Of a DNA stretch of 64,000 nt, positions 36,601-46,526 are shown in pieces. The notes under the pieces are model-generated. The model ran no database searches, was not told the DNA's origin, and saw only the letters and a program-made list of their open reading frames with translations. The first letter of the stretch is position 1, and every line of letters begins with the position of its first letter. The stretch covers positions 1,426,001 through 1,490,000 of the forward strand of contig NZ_SJSA01000001.1 of the NCBI RefSeq assembly GCF_004766125.1, given 5' to 3'. This DNA comes from Duncaniella freteri (GTDB lineage: Bacteria; Bacteroidota; Bacteroidia; Bacteroidales; Muribaculaceae). Both the position numbers and the translations under genes were made by a program.

Positions 36601-37984
36601 CCGAAATGTAGAGGTGGTGATAGGTCGACTCGCAGAGATGCGTATCGTGGACCCAACAACCAAGATGATGCTCACCAACGCCAACATACCTTACGGTGCC
36701 AAGCTCTACTTCGATAATGAGGCAAGTGTCACCAAGGGTGATGTGATATGCGAATGGGACCCCTTCAACGCTGTCATTGTCAGCGAAGTGGGAGGTAAGG
36801 TCCGTTATTCCAACCTTGAGGAGAACATCACTTACCGCGTGGAGGCGGACGAGCAGACCGGTATCCGCGAGAAGATCGTGATCGAGTCCAAGGAGCGCGG
36901 CAAGGTGCCCGAGGCAAATATCGTGGACGCTTCCGGCGAGATCGTCAAGACTTACGCTCTCCCTGTGGGTGCACACCTTATGGTCGAAGAGGACCAGGAT
37001 GTGAAGGCTGGCGAGATCTTCGTGAAGATACCTCGTGCCACAGGTGGCGCAGGTGACATCACCGGTGGTCTTCCCCGTGTCACCGAGCTTTTCGAGGCAC
37101 GCAATCCGTCCAATCCCGCCATAGTATCGGAAATCGATGGAGAGGTTCACTTCGGAAAGGTCAAGCGCGGCAACCGCGAGATCGCTGTCACATCCAAGCT
37201 CGGCGAGACCAAGAAATATCTCGTGCCCCTGTCAAAGCAGATACTCGTTCAGGAGAACGACTACGTGCGCGCCGGCACACCGCTGTCCGACGGTGCCACC
37301 ACTCCTGCCGACATCCTTAACATCATGGGCCCGACTGCCGTTCAGGAGTACATCGTAAACGAGGTACAGGATGTGTACCGCATGCAGGGTGTGAAGATCA
37401 ACGACAAGCACTTCGAAGTGATCGTACGCCAGATGATGCGCAAGGTCAACATCCTTGATCCGGGCGACACCGGCTTCCTTGAGCAGCAGATTGTCGACAA
37501 GCGCGACTTCATGGACGAGAACGACCGTATCTGGGGCAAGAAGGTTGTCACCGATGCCGGCGACAGCGAGAATGTCAAGAAGGGTCAGATCATCACGGCA
37601 CGCAAGCTCCGTGACGAGAACTCTACCCTCAAGCGTCGCGACCTACGTCCTATCGTGGTGCGCGATGCACAGCCCGCGACCTCCGAGCAGATACTTCAGG
37701 GTATCACCCGCGCCGCATTGCAGACATCGTCGTTCATGTCGGCTGCTTCGTTCCAGGAGACCACAAAGGTGCTCAACGAGGCTGCAATCAACGGCAAGAC
37801 CGACTACTTGCAGGGCATGAAGGAGAACGTCATCTGCGGTCACCTCATTCCCGCCGGAACCGGACTCCGCTCCTACGAGCGCATTGTGGTGTCAGGCAAG
37901 GACGAATTCACCGATGCATTCAATGAAGCAGCGGAGGCTGAGTCCAGGATCGAGACTCGCGATGTGGAGACCGTGATGCCGTAG
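33659..37984 (+). CDS. rpoC: RNA polymerase beta' subunit
   Basis: 1441 aa from the ATG at 33659 ([13 protein letters not shown]); the frame is open for nine more codons upstream but these look non-coding. N-terminal zinc-binding cysteines are in CHCGKYKR and CDRCKVEV. The catalytic Mg2+ site [15 protein letters not shown] is present near residue 475. A second zinc site is [13 protein letters not shown]. Bridge and trigger helix sequences ([19 protein letters not shown]) are intact. The operon ends here; genes for S12, S7 and EF-G do not follow. Confidence 0.98.
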   Translation: MAFRKDNKQKTGFSKISIGLASPEEILEQSSGEVLKPETINYRTYKPERDGLFCEAIFGPVKDYECHCGKYKRIRYKGITCDRCKVEVTEKKVRRERMGHIKLVVPVAHIWYFRSLPNKIGYLLGLPSKKLDAVIYYERYVVINPGAAAELNPEKPVARLDLLTEEEYFDIVDHLPRENQMLEDGHPDKFVAKMGAEAIYDLLREINLDDLSYALRDQANAKGSQQCKTEALKRLQVVESFRASRDRNKPEWMILQAVPVIPPELRPLVPLDGGRFATSDLNDLYRRVIIRNNRLKRLIEIKAPEVILRNEKRMLQEAVDSLLDNSRKSSAVKTEANRPLKSLSDSLKGKQGRFRQNLLGKRVDYSARSVIVVGPELKMHECGIPKYMAAELYKPFVIRKLIERGIVKTVKSAKKIVDRKEPVVWDILEYVMKGHPVLLNRAPTLHRLGIQAFQPKMIEGKAIQLHPLACTAFNADFDGDQMAVHLPLGNEAVLEAQLLMLGSHNILNPANGAPITVPSQDMVLGLYYITKLRNGDKGEGLKFYGPEEAEIAYNEGRVTLHAPISVVVDDIDEQGNPCKRLVENTSVGRVLVNQYVPKEIGYVNEILSKKSLRTIISKVIKYCGIPRSAKFLDDIKNLGYYMAFKGGLSFNLGDVLIPAEKEEYVREGYEQVNEVMSNYSMGFITNNERYNQIIDIWTHVNSRLADTLMKQMKEDQQGFNSVYMMLDSGARGSKDQIRQLSGMRGLMAKPQKSGAEGGQIIENPILANFKEGLSVLEYFISTHGARKGLADTALKTADAGYLTRRLVDVAHDVIINEEDCGTLRGLVCTEIKNNDEVVASLGERILGRVSVHDIIDPTNGEVIVEAGEEINDAAADRINASPIESVEIRSVLTCESKRGVCAKCYGRNLATHRMVQMGEAVGVIAAQSIGEPGTQLTLRTFHVGGVASNIAAVNSITSRYDGVLEIDELRTVRTDEVDAKGRNVEVVIGRLAEMRIVDPTTKMMLTNANIPYGAKLYFDNEASVTKGDVICEWDPFNAVIVSEVGGKVRYSNLEENITYRVEADEQTGIREKIVIESKERGKVPEANIVDASGEIVKTYALPVGAHLMVEEDQDVKAGEIFVKIPRATGGAGDITGGLPRVTELFEARNPSNPAIVSEIDGEVHFGKVKRGNREIAVTSKLGETKKYLVPLSKQILVQENDYVRAGTPLSDGATTPADILNIMGPTAVQEYIVNEVQDVYRMQGVKINDKHFEVIVRQMMRKVNILDPGDTGFLEQQIVDKRDFMDENDRIWGKKVVTDAGDSENVKKGQIITARKLRDENSTLKRRDLRPIVVRDAQPATSEQILQGITRAALQTSSFMSAASFQETTKVLNEAAINGKTDYLQGMKENVICGHLIPAGTGLRSYERIVVSGKDEFTDAFNEAAEAESRIETRDVETVMP

Positions 37985-38041
37985 GTCTGACAGTTGGATA
38001 CATAATCCCCTCTCAGGAGGGTGCTAATCCGTGTAATATAT

Positions 38042-38084
38042 ATCGGATGGAATCATCAAAATGGGTGATTCCATCCGATTTTTC
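38042..38084 (+). terminator. Strong terminator after rpoC
   Basis: A perfect 14-nt stem, 38042-38055 (ATCGGATGGAATCA) with 38066-38079, followed by a run of five T. Ends the tuf-to-rpoC transcription unit. Confidence 0.9.
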
Positions 38085-38194
38085 AGTCTCTTGAATCCAA
38101 TCCCAATGACAAGGGGCGACGTCGGGATTGACGTTGTCCAGAGGTTTTTTATGATACACAGTGTAATTTAATTCTGAGTTTTAATTATAATTTT

Positions 38195-38225
38195 TTTGTT
38201 ATTGTTGGGATAATTGCGACCTTTG
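38195..38225 (+). promoter_or_regulatory. Probable promoter for the NhaD-type antiporter gene
   Basis: TTTG at 38195-38198, 19-nt spacer, GACCTTTG at 38218-38225 (TA replaced by GA). Leader about 78 nt. The stretch 38085-38194 shows no gene. Confidence 0.5.
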
Positions 38226-38309
38226 CACCAATGTTTCGCCGGGAAGGTCGGACATCCATGAAAACTATCAATATTAATCATCACATCCTTAAATTCAAAT
38301 CATTACACA

Positions 38310-39602
38310 ATGGTTACCGCAATTGTAATCTTTTTTATCCTCGGATATCTGTGTATCGCTCTTGAGAGCGTGCTGAAAATCAACAAGGCAGTGCCTGCAT
38401 TGCTTATGTGTGTTGTGTGCTGGACGCTTTATGCCTGCGGTGCTGCGCCTGATGATGTCGACACCTCTTCGCGTCTGCTCCACCATCTTGGCGAGACTTG
38501 CGAGATACTGTTCTTCCTTATGGGTGCAATGACTATTGTGGAGATTGTCGATGCCAACGGAGGGTTCTATTTCGTTCAGGATGTCCTTTCCACCAGGAGC
38601 AAGCGTGCCTTGCTGTGGCGCATCACGTTCATGACATTTATCCTTTCAGCTATCCTTGATAACCTCACTACGAGTATCGTGATGGTGATGGTGCTCCGAA
38701 AACTTGTGGCTGATCCGAAGGACCGTATGCTGTTTGGCGGAATGATCATTATTGCCGCCAATGCCGGTGGTGCGTTTTCGCCGATCGGAGATGTCACTAC
38801 AATAATGCTTTGGATCAAGGGTATGATATCGACCGGAGGAGTGATAAGCCAGCTGCTTGCTCCGTCGCTTATTGCTGTGGTGGTGTCGGCTCTGTGTACA
38901 AGTCTCTATCTCAAGGGCGAGCTTCAGGCTCCGGAGCGCAACGAGGCTCCCGGGCAAGTCGATAACCCTGACCGTATGCTCATCCTGTGTGTGGGTGTGG
39001 GAGGTCTGGTGTTTGTGCCCATATTCCGTATGCTCACCGGTCTTGCCCCTTTCATGGGGATTCTTCTCGCTCTCGGTGTGCTGTGGCTCGTAAGCGAATA
39101 CCGCTGTAACCGCCATGCTCTTTTCTGTGAATCATCTCATCTTAAGGTCACCACACTGTTGTCGCGTATCGATATGGCGACTATCCTGTTTTTCCTCGGT
39201 ATACTTCTTGCCGTTGCCACTCTTCAGGAGACAGGTGTGCTGTCGGCGTTCGGCAAGTGGCTCAATGATGCGTCAGACGGTAACCATTATCTCGTCACAG
39301 GCATTATCGGTGTGGTGTCAAGCATTGTCGACAATGTTCCTCTTGTGGCAGGCTGCATGGATATGTATCCGATTGCTGCATCGGGCGATTTCGGTGTCGA
39401 CGGTCTGTTCTGGCAGCTCCTCGCTTACTGTGCCGGAGTGGGAGGCTCGATGCTCATCATAGGCTCTGCCGCCGGAGTGGTGGTGATGGGACTGGAGAAG
39501 ATCAGTTTCGGATGGTATCTGCGCCGTTTCACCTGGATAGCTTTCGTAGGCTATGTGTCGGGTATAGGTGTGTATGCTCTTGAGCATATGCTGTTTATGT
39601 GA
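38310..39602 (+). CDS. nhaD: NhaD-type sodium/proton antiporter
   Basis: 430 aa, about 11-12 membrane spans. Family hallmarks: DNLTTSIVMVMVLRKL in the first half, NAGGAFSPIGDVTTIMLW after it, and the second-half counterpart SSIVDNVPLVAGCMDMY with GGSMLIIGSAAGVVVMG near the end. NhaD proteins exchange Na+ or Li+ for H+ and keep cytoplasmic sodium low. It is a separate unit after the rpoC terminator. It could support a sodium cycle with the Rnf genes in this window, if those are functional. Confidence 0.9.
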   Translation: MVTAIVIFFILGYLCIALESVLKINKAVPALLMCVVCWTLYACGAAPDDVDTSSRLLHHLGETCEILFFLMGAMTIVEIVDANGGFYFVQDVLSTRSKRALLWRITFMTFILSAILDNLTTSIVMVMVLRKLVADPKDRMLFGGMIIIAANAGGAFSPIGDVTTIMLWIKGMISTGGVISQLLAPSLIAVVVSALCTSLYLKGELQAPERNEAPGQVDNPDRMLILCVGVGGLVFVPIFRMLTGLAPFMGILLALGVLWLVSEYRCNRHALFCESSHLKVTTLLSRIDMATILFFLGILLAVATLQETGVLSAFGKWLNDASDGNHYLVTGIIGVVSSIVDNVPLVAGCMDMYPIAASGDFGVDGLFWQLLAYCAGVGGSMLIIGSAAGVVVMGLEKISFGWYLRRFTWIAFVGYVSGIGVYALEHMLFM

Positions 39603-39677
39603 TTGCTCTTGATGTGAAAACGCCGTATAAGAAACCACATCCAGTATGAGGTATTAACAATCTATCCATAGATATTT

Positions 39678-40376
39678 ATGAACATACATAGTTTAAGATA
39701 CTTCTGTATATTCTGTGTCCTTTGTCCTTGTATATCGTTGGTTGCCGGTTGTGACGTGATAGAATCGGCATCTCCCGAAGTGCTCGGGGATTCGGATTCT
39801 GAAGATGCTGATAAGGTGTTCGAGACATCTGACCTGTCGCTCTTCGAGCTTCGTCACCGTGTGAAAAGCGTGCATACGGCGGTGTACTACAATGTGGTGC
39901 CCGGAGGTGATTCCGTGGCAGTGGATACTACGGCACGGAATGTTGTGAAAACTGTGGTGTACTTCGATGAGCTCGGCAACTATGTGCCGCGGCGTGACGA
40001 GCGTGTGAAGCGTGACAGCCAGGGGCGTATAGTGCGATGGGAGGACCGCCGTCCCAATCTGCGGCGTGTGCACGGAGGGTTTCTCAAGGACACTCTGACC
40101 TACAGGCATGTCAGCCCCAATGTGATGCAGTCGTCAGGGATGGGTGACTATGCCATAACGGTGTATGACGATGACCACCGTGTGGTGGGGCAGTACACCG
40201 ACCCTATAGCTGCCGGGGAACAGTCGGCGGTGTTCAATCTCTACCGTTCGGAGGACAAGCACGGCAACTGGACGGAGCGACTCAGCGTATGGACCACCCA
40301 GGCTCCTGGAGCACGTCCGCATGTGTCGTACACTCTCACCAGGAGAGATATAAAATACCATAATAGAAAGCCCTGA
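39678..40376 (+). CDS. Lipoprotein of unknown function
   Basis: 232 aa with a lipoprotein signal (lipobox LVAGC, Cys near residue 25). The mature part repeats a short pattern seen in Bacteroidetes surface proteins: YFDELGNYVPRRDERVKRDSQGR and SEDKHGNWTERLSV, that is, aromatic-Asp-x-x-Gly-Asn/Asp units similar to the YD/RHS-like or WG-like beta repeats that describe rewriting text-like strands. I recognise no named family with confidence. It follows nhaD after 75 nt, possibly in the same transcript. Confidence 0.65.
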   Translation: MNIHSLRYFCIFCVLCPCISLVAGCDVIESASPEVLGDSDSEDADKVFETSDLSLFELRHRVKSVHTAVYYNVVPGGDSVAVDTTARNVVKTVVYFDELGNYVPRRDERVKRDSQGRIVRWEDRRPNLRRVHGGFLKDTLTYRHVSPNVMQSSGMGDYAITVYDDDHRVVGQYTDPIAAGEQSAVFNLYRSEDKHGNWTERLSVWTTQAPGARPHVSYTLTRRDIKYHNRKP

Positions 40377-40397
40377 TATATAGGAGGAAATACAAAT

Positions 40398-40429
40398 AAG
40401 GGGTGCCGAATCCAGATTCGACGCCCCTT
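40398..40429. terminator. Bidirectional terminator between convergent genes
   Basis: AAGGGGTGCCGAATC (40398-40412) pairs with GATTCGACGCCCCTT (40415-40429) with one mismatch and one G-T pair. It lies between the lipoprotein gene (+) and the thioredoxin-like gene (-). Confidence 0.65.
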
Positions 40430-40490
40430 CTTGATTATTGCTTAAACATTGATGTATGCCTTTGCGCCATCGCGGCGTGGGACATTGGAT

Positions 40491-41666
40491 TTATTCAGCC
40501 ATTAGCTCATCAACCTTGGCGGCGAGCTCTTCGCCGCGTAGATTCTCTGCCACGAGCCTGCCTTCGCTGTCGACTATATACATGGTAGGCACGGACGATA
40601 CATGATAGGCATCGGCAATAGTATGGTCAGTGTCGCGGAGATTGATCCATTTCAGGTCCTCCTCTTTTACTGCCTGACGCCATGCGGAGTCGTCCTGGTC
40701 AATGGATATGCTCAGCACATCGAATCCGTTGTTCATGTGTTTTTCATAGATGCTCTTTACATTTGGAAGCTCGCGGCGGCATGGACCGCACCAGCTTGCC
40801 CAAAAATCGAGCAGGATATATTTCTTTCCGTTGCATGCCGAGGCGAGAGTCACTTCGCTGCCGTTGATGTCGGTCTGTGAGAAGTCAGCCATTTTATCGC
40901 CAGGACGTCCTACAGGATACAGTTCCTGAGCCACGAGACGTCCGGCATAAGTGTTTTTCACATCTTCGGGAAATGATTCATACATCTCTCGCTGCTTTGG
41001 GGAGAGGTAGGTGACATGGGATATCATGAGGATAGGTCCCCAGAAAGAGTTCTTATTTTCCTCCACGCCTGCATGGAACAATGAGTCGAAGGCTGTGAAG
41101 CAGTACTTCTCTGTCGATGACATTTTCTTGAACCCATCGGTGGATTGTATGGAATCAATGGCGGTCTGGTTACGGTCAGCCATAGCTTTGTGCAACTGCT
41201 CTATGAGTGTTGCATAGGTGCTCTGATTGGATACCATTATAGAGTCGATGCGATAGCGCGGAGCCATCTTCACGATGTACTCATCAGTGAGTGGTGAGCC
41301 TGCCACTGTCACGTCATTGAAGTTATATAGTATTCTGCCGTCACCGCTCTCAGAGGCTGAAACGTTGCCGCTCATATCTATGTCGGCATTCTCAAGGATG
41401 AATCGTTTGCTGCCGTAATGGTCCTTGACTGTAAGGAGGCTTGCGATAGGCTCGTCAGTTGTGCCGGTGAATTCAAATTTTCCGTCGATTACCGTGGTTT
41501 CAGCCAAAGGAGCTTCCGATGTGTGGGCAAGCGGAATAATGAGGACTACGGTGCTGTCAGGCAGACCCTCGATCTCACCCCTGATGGTGTATACGTCGCT
41601 CTTTTCTCCTGAGCAGGATGCAAAAAGCATAGAGCAGAGGAGCGATGTTGTAAATACATGTCTCAT
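40491..41666 (-). CDS. TlpA-like thiol-disulfide lipoprotein with DUF4369 domain
   Basis: 391 aa. A lipoprotein signal (lipobox FASC near residue 18) is followed by a DUF4369 beta domain (YTIRGEIEGLPDSTVVLI), a helical middle, and a C-terminal thioredoxin fold with active site WCGPC (C293 and C296) and cis-proline SVPTMYIV. Such proteins reduce or oxidise thiols on the outer-membrane side of the periplasm. It is the third gene of the SusC-SusD operon, starting 21 nt after susD ends, so its role is probably tied to the imported substrate or to maturation of the receptor. Confidence 0.9.
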   Translation of the reverse strand: MRHVFTTSLLCSMLFASCSGEKSDVYTIRGEIEGLPDSTVVLIIPLAHTSEAPLAETTVIDGKFEFTGTTDEPIASLLTVKDHYGSKRFILENADIDMSGNVSASESGDGRILYNFNDVTVAGSPLTDEYIVKMAPRYRIDSIMVSNQSTYATLIEQLHKAMADRNQTAIDSIQSTDGFKKMSSTEKYCFTAFDSLFHAGVEENKNSFWGPILMISHVTYLSPKQREMYESFPEDVKNTYAGRLVAQELYPVGRPGDKMADFSQTDINGSEVTLASACNGKKYILLDFWASWCGPCRRELPNVKSIYEKHMNNGFDVLSISIDQDDSAWRQAVKEEDLKWINLRDTDHTIADAYHVSSVPTMYIVDSEGRLVAENLRGEELAAKVDELMAE

Positions 41667-41687
41667 ATTTCTGTGGATTCGTTACTG

Positions 41688-43115
41688 TTATTTTGAATTT
41701 TGTGTGAGAACTCCGTTGCCTGGGCGGTTGATGGCATTGGCAGGGAACACCATGGTCCAAAGATGTGATGTCGGTGACAGGGTATAGGTCTGCCCGTCGA
41801 ACTCTTTGGTGAGGGAGCGTGCATAGGTGCCTTCGGCATTGTACCGTTTCATGTCGATGAATGGGATTATCGAATTGATCATCTCATTGTCCTTGGTGCG
41901 TCGTATAAGATCTATAGCTTCAGCCTGTGTTGAAGCTATAGACGGGCGGTAATAGTCGGGGTGTATACGTGACTTGCGTACCTTGTCGAGCGTGGCAAGT
42001 GCATCGCTGACTGTGGAGCCTCCGGCCTGGCGAGCCTGGCATTCCGCCTTTATGAGATATACTTCGGGAGTGGCGATGCCTGAGAGGTTATAATATCCGG
42101 TGAGCATACCCTGGTAATAGGTGTCGGTGGATGAGGTGTATTTCTTCCAACGCACAAGGGATCTCATGTCGCCCTGTTCAAACAGTGATGCGCGTTCCTC
42201 GGATATGTTTATGTCATTGCAGGGGTAGTTGGGGTTGCCTTCTCCGGAACAGAACCATAGATTCTCCACGCATGTGTGGGCCATTGGGGATGATATCTTA
42301 GTATAGTCCTCCGGATTGTCGATGCGGGTCTTGTACTGGTTGTAGTAGTCGAGCCAGTCGAAGAGGTCGTCCTTGCGCTTAAGAGCTGCATTGGCGTGGG
42401 TAAGCGCGGCGTCATAGTCACGCATGGATAGATACACCCTGGCGAGTCCACCCTCTACCGCGGCGCGGTTGGGATGCACGGCAGTCATGGATGTTTCCGG
42501 GATGCCAAGTTCGATAGCCTTGTTGAAGTCGGATATCATCTGGTCATACACCTCTTTTACAGATCCCTGATGCCATGGAGTGCCGAGCTCTCCGCTATAT
42601 ATCAAGGGGATTCCTGGAGTTGAGGCGGCTTTCTGCGGATCGTAGGCGTCGGCATAGAAGTTGACAATGTAATAGAGCACGAATGCCCTGATGGCATAGG
42701 CATACGACATTACCTCAGCTCTTTCGGCTTCGGTGCATTCCGTGGCTTCCGGCACCTTTTCTATGAGAGTATTGACGATACCGATTATACCATAACCGTT
42801 GTTGAACATGTCTTCGGCCGAGGCATTCAGTTCGCATCGGTTGCGGGATTCTTTCCACATGTAGTTGGCTGTGCGCAGATCATCGACATTACGGCAGCTG
42901 TTTGCTTCCACGAACTTATCGTTGATCAGATACAGTGCTTGCTGGGATGGTAGATAGTTGACATTGTACTCGTTACGAAGAAGTGCCTCGTAGTCGGCAA
43001 GGGTCTTGGGTATACGTATCCCTTTGGGCATTACGTCGATGTAGTTGTCGCAACCTGACAGCACAGATGCGAGAACCAGTAGCGCGGTCAATATATATTT
43101 TTTCATGATTTTCAT
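41688..43115 (-). CDS. SusD/RagB-family nutrient-binding lipoprotein
   Basis: 475 aa; start at 43115 or three codons later at 43106. Lipobox VLSGC. SusD-family features: DVMPKG near the N-terminus, TPR-like helices with an ALAYIRAF-type stretch (SYAYAIRAFVLYYIVNFYAD), the LIKAEC segment (YLIKAECQAR), and a C-terminal FPANAINRPGN motif close to the usual P-x-N-E-x-x-x-N ending. It forms the lid over the SusC-type channel. It begins 20 nt after susC ends. Substrate unknown. Confidence 0.93.
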   Translation of the reverse strand: MKIMKKYILTALLVLASVLSGCDNYIDVMPKGIRIPKTLADYEALLRNEYNVNYLPSQQALYLINDKFVEANSCRNVDDLRTANYMWKESRNRCELNASAEDMFNNGYGIIGIVNTLIEKVPEATECTEAERAEVMSYAYAIRAFVLYYIVNFYADAYDPQKAASTPGIPLIYSGELGTPWHQGSVKEVYDQMISDFNKAIELGIPETSMTAVHPNRAAVEGGLARVYLSMRDYDAALTHANAALKRKDDLFDWLDYYNQYKTRIDNPEDYTKISSPMAHTCVENLWFCSGEGNPNYPCNDINISEERASLFEQGDMRSLVRWKKYTSSTDTYYQGMLTGYYNLSGIATPEVYLIKAECQARQAGGSTVSDALATLDKVRKSRIHPDYYRPSIASTQAEAIDLIRRTKDNEMINSIIPFIDMKRYNAEGTYARSLTKEFDGQTYTLSPTSHLWTMVFPANAINRPGNGVLTQNSK

Positions 43116-43135
43116 TATTATTTGAGGTTGTCAGG

Positions 43136-46100
43136 TCAGAAATTTAGGTTCAGTGATACCATGTAGGTAGGTCTCTCATATCCTCCGAGAGTGAATTTAG
43201 CAGCCTTTGTCTTGGCAAATGTAGCGATGTTTTCCACTCCGAGCATTATGCGAGCATCTTTGGCGTAGAATCCGGAGCATAATTGGCGGGGGAGTCTATA
43301 GGAGAGGGAGATGTTGCGCAGACGCAGATTAGATGCGTCCTTTATTACTGCTGACGAGCGGTTGTACAGGTCCATGTTGCAGTATAGATCAGGATTCTCT
43401 GATGCCACATAGCGTGGCACATCGGTGAAAGCTTCGTCGCCGGGCTTTTTCCACCGGTCGGAGTAGTTGAACTGGGTGCAGCGTATCTTATGCCCTCCCT
43501 CAAACAGCATCAGTGCTGAAAGGGTGAGGTCGCGCCAACGCAGGTTGGTGGATAGGGAGCCACTGTAGGTGGGTGTATAGCTGCCGAGATATACGATATC
43601 GTCGATGGATGTAGGGGTGTTCTTTGTGCATATGTTGCCGGCGGCATCATAGACCTGCGGAAGCCCTTCTGCTGAGAGTCCTGCCCATTGGTAGCCGTAC
43701 ATGGCTGTGAACGGAAGTCCTGTGCGCGGGAAATCCTCGGGATAATCGAGCTGAAGTACGTACATGGGGGCTTTGACCTCTACTGTGCCTACCTCGGAGT
43801 GGTTGTATCCGATGACTCCCTGCATGGACCATGACCATTCGTTGCCTTGTATGATATTGCCGCTTATGTTCATTTCAAAACCGCGGTTGGTCATCTCACC
43901 GTTGTTGATAACATTGGTTGTGGAGCCTTGTCCCTCTACCGAGATGCCGTTGGCTGATGACATAAGGTCGGAGCCTTTTTTATTGTAGTATTCTACGGAT
44001 CCGTTCAGACGGTTGGAGAACATTGCGAAATCAATTCCGATATTTGTGGTAGTTGTCTTTTCCCATCGCAATTTAGGATTGGGGCGGGCACTAATGGTGC
44101 CTTGTGTGCCTCCGACTCCCGGATGGGTGTTGGTCCCGTAGGAGGCTACTGTGTAAGGCCACTGGTTCTTGGCGATGTTGCCGCCGATGCCGTGGGAAAG
44201 GCGCAGCTTAAGCATATTTATCCATGAAGGATTGAAGAAATTCTCCTGGTCGATGCGCCATGCCGCGCCTGCCGACCATATGGGTTTGCCCTGGTATTTG
44301 CTGCTTGTGCCATAGAGGTTGGTGCGGTCAGTACGGATGGAGCCGTTGATCATGTAACGGTCATTGAAGGTGTAGGCAATGTTGCCGTAGAAGGATATGA
44401 AACGGTTGGTGAGCTCATTGACGCTGGAAAAGTCGTTGGCTGAGATCCATGGGCGTCCGAAGATCGCTCCTGACATTGACTGGATCGCGGACTGGTCGAC
44501 AACGGTCCATTGCAGCAGGTCGTCGTCATATCCGTAGAGAGTGTTGCTCTCAAACCTTATGCGAGAGTGGCGCATTTCAAAACCGGCTATCGCTGTAAGG
44601 TCGTGGATGTCGGCAAATGTCTTGTTGAAGTCAAGCTGGTTGCGGAAATTATATGCGCGCTGATTGTTGGTGAGATGTTCGTAGATATCTCCGTAAGGGA
44701 GGTTGTATATGGTGTTTATGCCGTCGGATGATGAGGCGAAATTGTTGATCTTGTTGCGTACCGCGTAAGTCTCTTTTTCACGTATCTGTTTATGCTCGAA
44801 ATTGCCGAATTCATATTGGAACTGGGATGTGAACCGTAGCCAGTCGGTGATCCGGAAGTTGAGGCGTGCGTAGATGCGTGTGAGCAGGTCACCGTCGGTG
44901 ATATTGGAGCGGCCAAGCTCGTCCATCGGGTCGATGTCCTCGCTGTAAAGACCGTGCTTGTTGATGGCTTCGAGGCGAGATGAGTCGAGCCTGTCCTCCT
45001 GGCTGCTCACTATTGTGGAGCCGTCCTCGTTGTATAAGCTCATATAGGGGGCTATATTGAATCCGGGGGAGGACAATGAATATCCGGCTGTCTGCTTGTT
45101 GGAGTAATTGACATAGGCCCCGAGGTCGAGTGATGCCCATTTTGTCATGTTCAGAGAATTGCGCAGAGAGATGTCGACACCTTCATTGAATGAGTGTTTT
45201 GAGTTGAGGTTGTCCCTGTGGTAAGCGATTGTGCCGACGAAGCTGTTGCGGTCGTTGGCTGAGGAAACGGACAGGTTGTAACGCTGGGTGGTGGCATCAC
45301 GCATCTCTATGCCGTCAGCCTCGTCGTAGTATCTGTAGCCCTGGCTGGACCAGTTGTCGAGCATGCTGTCGAGCTGCTGTTGGGTGATGGAGCCTGCATA
45401 ACGCTGGTATATAGCTTTTTGATGTGGTAGAAGATTGGAGGAATTTTTAAGCATTGTGGAGGCGTAACCTGCGGCTTCCGCATTGTGGAAATTAGGGTTT
45501 TGGGCTATCCACTCCCGGGCGGCATCGATCTCATCCTTGGAGCTGGAGCCGTAGGTCCAGTCACGCTTGTAAGGCTTGATTGAGAATGTTGCGGAAGCGG
45601 ATATGTTGATTTGTCCTTCCTTGGCTTTCTTTGTGGTGATGACTATGACTCCGTTGGCGGCTCGTGCTCCGTAGATTGATGTCGCGGCGGCATCCTTGAG
45701 CACTGTTATGCTTTCGATGTCATCGATGTTTATGTCAGGCACAGATTCGGAGAAACCTCCTCCGGCATAGGTGACTTCTGTGCGTTCCACCGGGAATCCG
45801 TCAATAACATACAAGGGTGTTGTCACACCTTTCATTGATGTAACTCCTCGTATTCTGCCGTCGGTGTAGCCTGCCACATGCCCTTCGAGCATGTCGTCCA
45901 CTGATGATATGCGTTGCGCTTCAAGCTGCTTGCGGTCCACTTTGGCGAATGATCCGGTGGCACGCTCTTTGGATATTGTCTGATAGCCTGTGACCACTAC
46001 TTCGCTGAGGGCTTCGGCGTTTGGGGCAAGCTCGATTTTGTAGTCGTTTTTTCCGGGTGTCAATGCTATCGTCTTTTTATGATAGCCGATGAAGTGGACT

Positions 46101-46360
46101 TCTATCTCTTTGACATCAGGATGGTTGATGCGCAGAGAGAAATGTCCGTTGATGTCGGTTGCCACCATTGCTTTGGAATCGGTGGCCTGTACCGGGACTT
46201 CACTGACAGTGGCTCCGGCAATTGGGTCGCCAAGCTCGTCGAGGACTATGCCTGAGATTTCTCGCGTGTTTTGTGCATTTACAGTCATCAGCAATGCAGT
46301 GACGGCTAATGAGAGGAGCGAAACGATGCGACGGGATGATAAGTCGGACAGTAGTTTCAT
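43136..46360 (-). CDS. SusC/RagA-family TonB-dependent outer-membrane transporter
   Basis: 1074 aa from 46360 (MKLLSDLSSRR); an upstream ATG gives an extra 12 polar residues. Order: signal peptide ending VNAQ; carboxypeptidase-like domain (SGIVLDELGDPIAGATV); TonB box region LSEVVVTGYQTISKERATGSFA; plug with PLYVIDGFPVER and IESITVLKDAAATSIYGARAANG; then a 22-strand barrel ending in a terminal Phe (NLNF). The GYQTISKERATGS variant is characteristic of a SusC subgroup often found with thioredoxins rather than glycoside hydrolases. No CAZyme is near. Confidence 0.95.
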   Translation of the reverse strand: MKLLSDLSSRRIVSLLSLAVTALLMTVNAQNTREISGIVLDELGDPIAGATVSEVPVQATDSKAMVATDINGHFSLRINHPDVKEIEVHFIGYHKKTIALTPGKNDYKIELAPNAEALSEVVVTGYQTISKERATGSFAKVDRKQLEAQRISSVDDMLEGHVAGYTDGRIRGVTSMKGVTTPLYVIDGFPVERTEVTYAGGGFSESVPDINIDDIESITVLKDAAATSIYGARAANGVIVITTKKAKEGQINISASATFSIKPYKRDWTYGSSSKDEIDAAREWIAQNPNFHNAEAAGYASTMLKNSSNLLPHQKAIYQRYAGSITQQQLDSMLDNWSSQGYRYYDEADGIEMRDATTQRYNLSVSSANDRNSFVGTIAYHRDNLNSKHSFNEGVDISLRNSLNMTKWASLDLGAYVNYSNKQTAGYSLSSPGFNIAPYMSLYNEDGSTIVSSQEDRLDSSRLEAINKHGLYSEDIDPMDELGRSNITDGDLLTRIYARLNFRITDWLRFTSQFQYEFGNFEHKQIREKETYAVRNKINNFASSSDGINTIYNLPYGDIYEHLTNNQRAYNFRNQLDFNKTFADIHDLTAIAGFEMRHSRIRFESNTLYGYDDDLLQWTVVDQSAIQSMSGAIFGRPWISANDFSSVNELTNRFISFYGNIAYTFNDRYMINGSIRTDRTNLYGTSSKYQGKPIWSAGAAWRIDQENFFNPSWINMLKLRLSHGIGGNIAKNQWPYTVASYGTNTHPGVGGTQGTISARPNPKLRWEKTTTTNIGIDFAMFSNRLNGSVEYYNKKGSDLMSSANGISVEGQGSTTNVINNGEMTNRGFEMNISGNIIQGNEWSWSMQGVIGYNHSEVGTVEVKAPMYVLQLDYPEDFPRTGLPFTAMYGYQWAGLSAEGLPQVYDAAGNICTKNTPTSIDDIVYLGSYTPTYSGSLSTNLRWRDLTLSALMLFEGGHKIRCTQFNYSDRWKKPGDEAFTDVPRYVASENPDLYCNMDLYNRSSAVIKDASNLRLRNISLSYRLPRQLCSGFYAKDARIMLGVENIATFAKTKAAKFTLGGYERPTYMVSLNLNF

Positions 46361-46526
46361 GATGTGTGTAATGATTGGTTGATTGGACTGTGGCAAATTA
46401 AGTGTTTTTTATTTGAATTCTGACATATAGTTCTGTACAATTACGGCAAAATTGCTGTAATTGTATATACTGAGGTGCAAAAAGTGAATAAAAAGCAGGC
46501 AGGGATTAGTGAGGGCTGACGGTATG

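Noticed and set aside
38098..38138. CAATCCC/GGGATTG and GACAA/TTGTC pairings that could form a pseudoknot before nhaD
   Set aside because: The probable nhaD promoter lies downstream at 38195-38225, so this is not in its leader; the second stem is only 5 nt and may be chance.
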